The notes below the pieces were generated by a model that was not told where the DNA came from, searched no databases, and saw only the letters and a list, made by a program, of their open reading frames with translations. From Cymbidium sinense (Eukaryota; Streptophyta; Magnoliopsida; Asparagales; Orchidaceae): a stretch of 64,000 nt of DNA. The translations under genes were made by a program, and so were the position numbers. Shown in pieces: positions 59,477 through 64,000 of the stretch. The stretch lies in contig CM038215.1 in assembly GCA_021442155.1 (NCBI GenBank), positions 4,116,976 through 4,180,975 on the forward strand. The letters run 5' to 3'. Position 1 is the first letter of the stretch. Every line of letters starts with the position of its first letter.

Positions 59477-60000
59477 TTGAATGAGAGTTTTGTTGAAGGC
59501 TTTTGCTAAGCCATTTTCCCTCACATAGTTGATGGTAGAATATCTCCAATCTATGTTATGTCTCCAGGCAAAGTTGTTGATCTCCGTGCTCTTAGATGCA
59601 GTACCATTATCAGATATAATTCATCGAGGCACTCTGAACCTATTTATGATATGGTTCTTAAAAAATTAGAGCACATGCTGAGTTGTGACCTCTCTGAGCA
59701 GAATCACCTTCACACATTTAGAAAAGTAGTTAGTAGTAGGTAAGATGAATCGATGTCCCTTGGAAGAAGGAGGATCAATCATACCCACTATGTCAGTACA
59801 ACAACACTCGAATGGCCATGAGGCCAATGTAGGATGTAGAATGTTGGGTGGCTGGTGTAGGACCACACTGTGTATTTGACATTGGTGGCATCGCCTAGCC
59901 ATATCCATGCAATCTTTGATCATCGATGACCAATAGTATCCTAGATTATTGATCTTGGCTTTCATCTTCGGACTAGATAGGTTGGATCAACATTATCCTA
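59477..60000 (-). pseudogene. Integrase core, block C (C-terminal domain deleted)
   Basis: The 99-residue frame at 59666-59965 is the best integrase remnant: Y-Y-W-S-S-M, C-H-Q-C-Q-I-H (zinc-finger Cys pair), H-Q-P-P-N-I-L-H, then C-T-D-I-V-G-M-I-D-P-P-S-S-K-G-H-R-F-I-L with the first catalytic Asp. Below 59666 another frame gives I-I-S-D-N-G-T-A at about 59610, so the second Asp motif keeps its usual form, unlike block B. The sequence stops at 59477, so the GPF/Y domain is absent. Confidence 0.85.
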
Positions 60001-60890
60001 AGTGTACCTTGGTCATAATCTTATGAGCTTTGTGCTTATCTAAATAATATAACCACATAAGATTGAAAGATCGCGGTAATAGACACCTTCCACAAGAGCA
60101 TAGGAAAGTGCTTTCTGCTACACCTGATGGGCTTGGGACTTCTCTTAAGGTAGTTTGTCTTTATTTTGGTAATCCATGAATGGTTGCCTTGAATCTAACT
60201 CCTCATCCTTCTTGGCAATGGCAACCTCCCCTTCAAGAGAATACTTTTTGATGAGTTTAATATCAAGATAAGACTTGTCTATTTTAGACCTTTATTGATA
60301 TGGATTCATCCTCTGGACAAGCCAACTTCTTGGCAAGCTTGGCTATATCATATGCTATGGCATGCTCTTCTCGAGGAATCTTATAAATGACAACCTCTGG
60401 GATTTATGCCAACAACTCCATGGTGTACTTGTGGTAGTGATGGTGCTAGGACTTTATAACCTTATAAGACATAGGGATTTGGTTGATAACTAGCTAAGAA
60501 TTTTTAAAGATGTTGATGTTTTGGATGCTTAGAGTAATAGCTAACTCTAGACTGGCAATAAGAGCCTCATATTTGGCTTCAGTATTGGTGCAAGGATTGG
60601 ACAGATGATATGATAATCTCATTACATCGTGGTTTAGAGTTAAGAGAACTATTCATACCCTTGCCTATCTTGGAATTGTATATTATGTTCTTCTCCTCTT
60701 TGAGAGGGAGTGGCACCATCAAAGTACATCTCCTAGTGATGAATGCTAGTATCTCCTAAGTTCATGATTTATTCATTAGGGAGATCATCATTAAGCGAAG
60801 AGTCAGCAAGAAGTGGGTGTGCTGCTAAGAAATCTGCTAGCACTTATCCTTTCACCGCACAGAGGGGTACGAAGGTAATGTCAAACTACG
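60001..60890 (-). pseudogene. Second (archaeal-type) RNase H and linker, block C
   Basis: Colinear with 23546-24330. Near 60718-60735 the minus strand reads M-Y-F-D-G-A-T, so the first catalytic Asp is intact here while A and B have Asn. The N-N/T-E-A-K-Y-E-A-L-I segment near 60570 is recognisable. Stops and frameshifts break the rest. Confidence 0.8.
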
Positions 60891-60949
60891 AGAGGATTAT
60901 GGACCATCGTGCCAACCATATAGATAGCGTGGCCATGCTATGAGATACT

Positions 60950-61264
60950 ATAGTGTTGTAGCTTTTGGGAAAAAAAACTAAAGCTTGGTAATTCTTCTCA
61001 AACAAATGGATAATTAGCCTTAGTAGGGATTAGACAATGACTAAGGTAGTAGAGTTCATTTTCCTTTCCTTTGTCATTAGCTTGGGCCAACAAAGCACCA
61101 AGGCAGTCATCTAATGCAACAGTGTAAAGTATGAGCAACTTTCTTGGGATAGGGGCTGCTAGAACCAGTGGTGTCATCAGGTAATGCTTGATGTCCTCAA
61201 AGACATGTTCACACTTATCATCCCATTTGAACTTGGCATCCTTTTTGACAAGTGCTGAGAATAG
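60950..61264 (-). pseudogene. RNase H domain, block C
   Basis: Colinear with 5985-6335 of block A, with small deletions near 60945 and 60975 (a seven-A run) and frameshifts. Assigned from base-level similarity around 61010-61250. Confidence 0.7.
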
Positions 61265-61766
61265 CTAAAATCTTCTTGATAGGTTGGATATAAAGAGTCT
61301 TAGATATGCTAACCACCCTTTGAATGATCTGAGTTGAGTTAAACTTTTAGGGGGTGGCATTTCTAATATCGCCTTAATCTTGTCTGGATCGATTTCGATT
61401 CCCTTATCTTGGACAACAAACCCAAGTAATTTATCTGAAGCTACTCTTAATGCACACTTTAGAGGGTTCATTTTGAAGTTAAATTGTCTTAAATATTTGA
61501 AAACTACTCTCAAGTCAAAGAGATTGTCTTCCTTTTTTCTACTTTTGACCACGAGATCATCATCATAGCACTCGACTTGATGATGAATGAGTTCATCAAA
61601 ATTCGAGTCATAGCCCACTAGTATGTAGCACTAGCATTTTTAAGGCTGAAAGGCATGACCTTATAGCAATAGATTCTGATCAGGGTTTTAAAAGCAGTGT
61701 TTCTTTCATATTCAAGGGCCATCTTTATTTAATTATATCTAGATGAGCCATCCATGAAAGAGAAAA
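61265..61766 (-). pseudogene. Reverse transcriptase, C-terminal half, block C
   Basis: The 117-residue frame at 61265-61618 has E-C-Y-D-D-D-L-V-V-K-S-R (active site, usually Y-V-D-D), F-K-M-N-P-L-K-C-A, K-L-L-G-F-V-V and G-I-E-I-D-P-D-K-I-K-A-I, P-P-K-S-L-T-Q-L-R-S-F-K-G-W-L-A-Y-L-R. This is the palm end, thumb and connection of a gypsy RT. Upstream sequence to 61766 gives K-V-M-P-F-like remnants. The N-terminal half is deleted. Confidence 0.88.
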
Positions 61767-62100
61767 TTGGGACATATCTTATATTAGGTGGGACATATCT
61801 TATATTGGGTGGCCAATTAGGAGGTTTTCCACCCTTGGGATTTCCTCTGAACTAGCCTTTTCTTTTGCATGGTGGAGGTCAAGTCATCCAACTCATATGT
61901 TTGAATGAAGTAATGAACTATAGGTGGAATCTAATGTCAGACTACACTTCATCCTCCAAGTCTATTTCCGCTCCCTTTTATTTTTTTTCATTTTTTATTT
62001 TATTTTATTTTTCTTTTTCTCTTTCTTTTTATTTTTATTTTTATTTTTCTTTTATTTTTCTTTTATTTTTAAACTTTGGCCAAGTTTATTAGAATAGACT
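61767..62100. other. Deletion scar, linker remnant and polypyrimidine tract, block C
   Basis: Starts with two near-identical 22-bp copies of TGGGACATATCTTATATTRGG in tandem at the deletion junction. The remaining linker (61800-61975) matches 26515-26695 of block B. A long T/C tract follows at 61978-62070. Confidence 0.7.
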
Positions 62101-62102
62101 TG

Positions 62103-62390
62103 TTAATTTTGAGGGAGGTAGTAAGCCGCATCCTCATATATGCCGACCACGTGAACTGTAAATGGCTTAAGATCTCCTTTAACATAGTTGACGATCCCAC
62201 CTCTCACAAACTTAATACACTGATGTAGAGAGGATGAAACTATGTTCTTCTCATGTATCCATGGTCTCCCAAGCAAAGCGTTGAAAGATGTATCTGAGTC
62301 TATAAACTTGGCTTCAGTCATCCAATCATCTATCTCCAAGGGTAACACTATGAAGCTTAAGGCCTATTGACCTCACTTTTGGAGTATAGA
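62103..62390 (-). pseudogene. Protease-derived segment of block C
   Basis: The minus-strand frame reads L-P-L-E-I-D-D-W-M-T-E-A-K-F, D-T-S-F-N-A-L-L-G-R-P-W-I-H-E and S-L-H-Q-C-I-K-F, with the consensus L-L-G-R-P-W-I-H kept. The upstream TGA and K-I-E-S-I-L-Q-K remnant are the same as in A and B. No D-T/S-G motif is seen. Confidence 0.78.
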
Positions 62391-63180
62391 TTCAATCTTT
62401 TCATCTTAGACTTATGAGTTTTTTAGACACTAAGACTTCACTAGTCATAAGGCACTTATAATAATTAGGTAAACACTTAACCTAAGCCTAAAGAGTTAGA
62501 AGGGTTAATGATAGGATTAGGTTATGCCTTAGGGATTAGGATAATCCACCTACCCTACAATGTAAATCCAATCCATGTGCACCTTCTTAAAGCAAACCTC
62601 AAGTTTAATTCAAACATCAAATTCAAATCCAAATTCCAAAACCAAATGATTGAAGCCTATGATCAAATCCAAACTTGTAACCCTTCCTAAGCCATATGAC
62701 CTATCCAATGGACTTAGCCAAATTTTAATCCAAATCAATCCAAAATCAATTGATTTTCTCATAATCAATTTATATCTTAAATCATCTTCCTAAATATAAA
62801 TCAAATCTGCATTCAAATGATCAAAACTAAATCAAACTAAATCAAATTAAATTAAAACCCTTCCTAAGCCATATGACATATCCCATGGACTTAGCCAATT
62901 CTTAATCCAAATTAAGTCAAATCAATTGATTTTCTCAAAAAATAAATCATATTTTAATCATATTCACAAATTTAAATAAAATATACATTTAAATCATCAA
63001 AATCAAACCAAATCAAAAACCAAACCTAAACAACATGACTCAACTCCATGGACTTAGCTAAATTCCTTCATTCCAAAATCCAAATTCAATTGATTTTCTC
63101 ATGAATCAATCATACCTTCAATCATATTCACAACTATAAATGAAATCTACAATCATCAAGCCAAACCAAAATCAACCCAA
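62391..63180. repeat. ~175-bp tandem repeat, block C
   Basis: Three units with anchors at about 62693, 62870 and 63033, colinear with block B. No gag-like frame. Confidence 0.7.
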
Positions 63181-64000
63181 GTCAAACCCAACTTAACCCT
63201 TTTGACTTGAAATGTTCAAATGAACCAAAACCCATTTGAACCAAAGCCAATTGCAATTGAATTTATATATCAATCCCCAAAACATATATATAAACTCAAT
63301 TAAATCAAAATCAACCCAAATCAAGCCAACTAAACCCAATTGGTCCACTTGACATAAAGTGGCCAATTTGTCCTATTTGAGCCAACTTCTAATCCTACCT
63401 AAATTAGATTGAACCATGCTCATAAAAACCTCCCATCATGATTATTGATCACCCTAGGTTGATAAATTGTCACAAATTGGGTAAAACCAAGTCAACTTGG
63501 TCATTTGACCAAGTCAACCCCTTAACCCATATGAACTAGCCAAATTGCAACCTAAGCTAAATCCCTTGAAACCAATGATTCATACCAAATTAGAATCAAT
63601 ATTTGAATATAACTTGACTTTTAATTGAGTCAAACCAAACCCAATTGGCCCTTTTGATCCATGTTGACCCAAACTGACCTAAAAGACCAAATTGGGTAAA
63701 AATCAAAATATAAACCAAATTGATTGCAATCAATAGCTCAAATTCATTCTAAATTTTTTATTGAACGTGACCAAAGCAATGTTTGGATCCAATTGAACCT
63801 AATTGACTTACTTAGCCCAAATTGACCTAAAGGTTCAAAATGGCCTAAATATAACCAAATCCAAATTAATTAAAACTGAAGCCTACAATCATATTTAATT
63901 GGTCAACTAAACCCAAATCAACACCAAAGCTAAGCCAATTTAGCCAATTTGGTCAAATTGGTCAACTTAACACATTTGACACAAATGAATTTAAATTAGC
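63181..64000. repeat. TTGACC/GGTCAA-rich low-complexity region, block C
   Basis: Colinear with 27881-28700 of block B; the same word repetition (TTGACC, CAATTTGG, CCCAATTG). Continues past the window end. Confidence 0.55.

Larger units (their letters stand above)
57690..64000 (-). mobile_element. Ty3/gypsy Tat-lineage-like element, decayed block C (continues)
   Basis: Same left boundary and orientation as block B. Two internal deletions relative to B: about 3.0 kb (410-bp repeats and integrase C-terminus) with the junction at 59460-59476, and about 1.2 kb (RT N-terminal part and most of the linker) at about 61767. Remaining coding parts are INT core, second RNase H, RNase H, RT C-terminal half and the protease segment, all on the minus strand. 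Some catalytic residues lost in A and B are still present here. The window ends within the TTGACC-rich region. Confidence 0.85.

Overview
This is a gene-poor, very AT-rich stretch of a plant nuclear genome, and I found no intact protein-coding gene in it. Three things point to a land plant, probably an angiosperm: Arabidopsis-type telomere-like repeats (CCCTAAA on the + strand), decayed Ty3/gypsy elements of the Tat lineage carrying a second RNase H, and a plant-type L1 LINE with a C-terminal RNase H. The species cannot be told from the sequence.

Layout. 1-10868: gypsy-derived block A, minus strand, entering from outside the window. 10869-18251: telomere-like composite array. 18252-31020: gypsy block B, minus strand. 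31021-38645: composite array with a small RTE-clade LINE fragment at 36863-37133. 38646-47590: an L1-type LINE on the + strand, inserted in the array. 47591-52740: composite array. 52741-53712: short gypsy fragment D. 53713-57690: composite array. 57690-64000: gypsy block C, minus strand, running off the window.

The composite array is the most unusual part. Near-perfect CCCTAAA blocks alternate with long degraded A-rich blocks (AAATAAA, ACTAAA and CCTAAA words). A short conserved hinge often marks the change from A-rich to CCCTAAA sequence. Set into the CCCTAAA blocks are seven copies, all on the + strand, of the same piece of a glycine-rich RNA-binding protein (GRP7-like) transcript: the last residues of the RRM, the glycine-rich tail, the stop region, the 3' UTR and a short poly-A run. 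Two further sites keep only the last 30-40 bp of that 3' UTR. The seven copies begin at the same base, which suggests that one retroposed mRNA end was captured by a telomere-like array and amplified with it as a higher-order satellite.

The gypsy blocks are old and broken by many stops and frameshifts. All lack a recognisable gag and a protease D-T/S-G motif and share a stop codon just upstream of the protease-derived segment, so the amplified form was probably already defective. Their flanking regions hold several independent tandem-repeat families (about 335, 410, 175 and 118 bp). Copy-specific deletions, two of them with repair-like scars in block C, separate the copies. Nothing here looks expressed as a pathway; the window is a record of repeat capture, amplification and decay.
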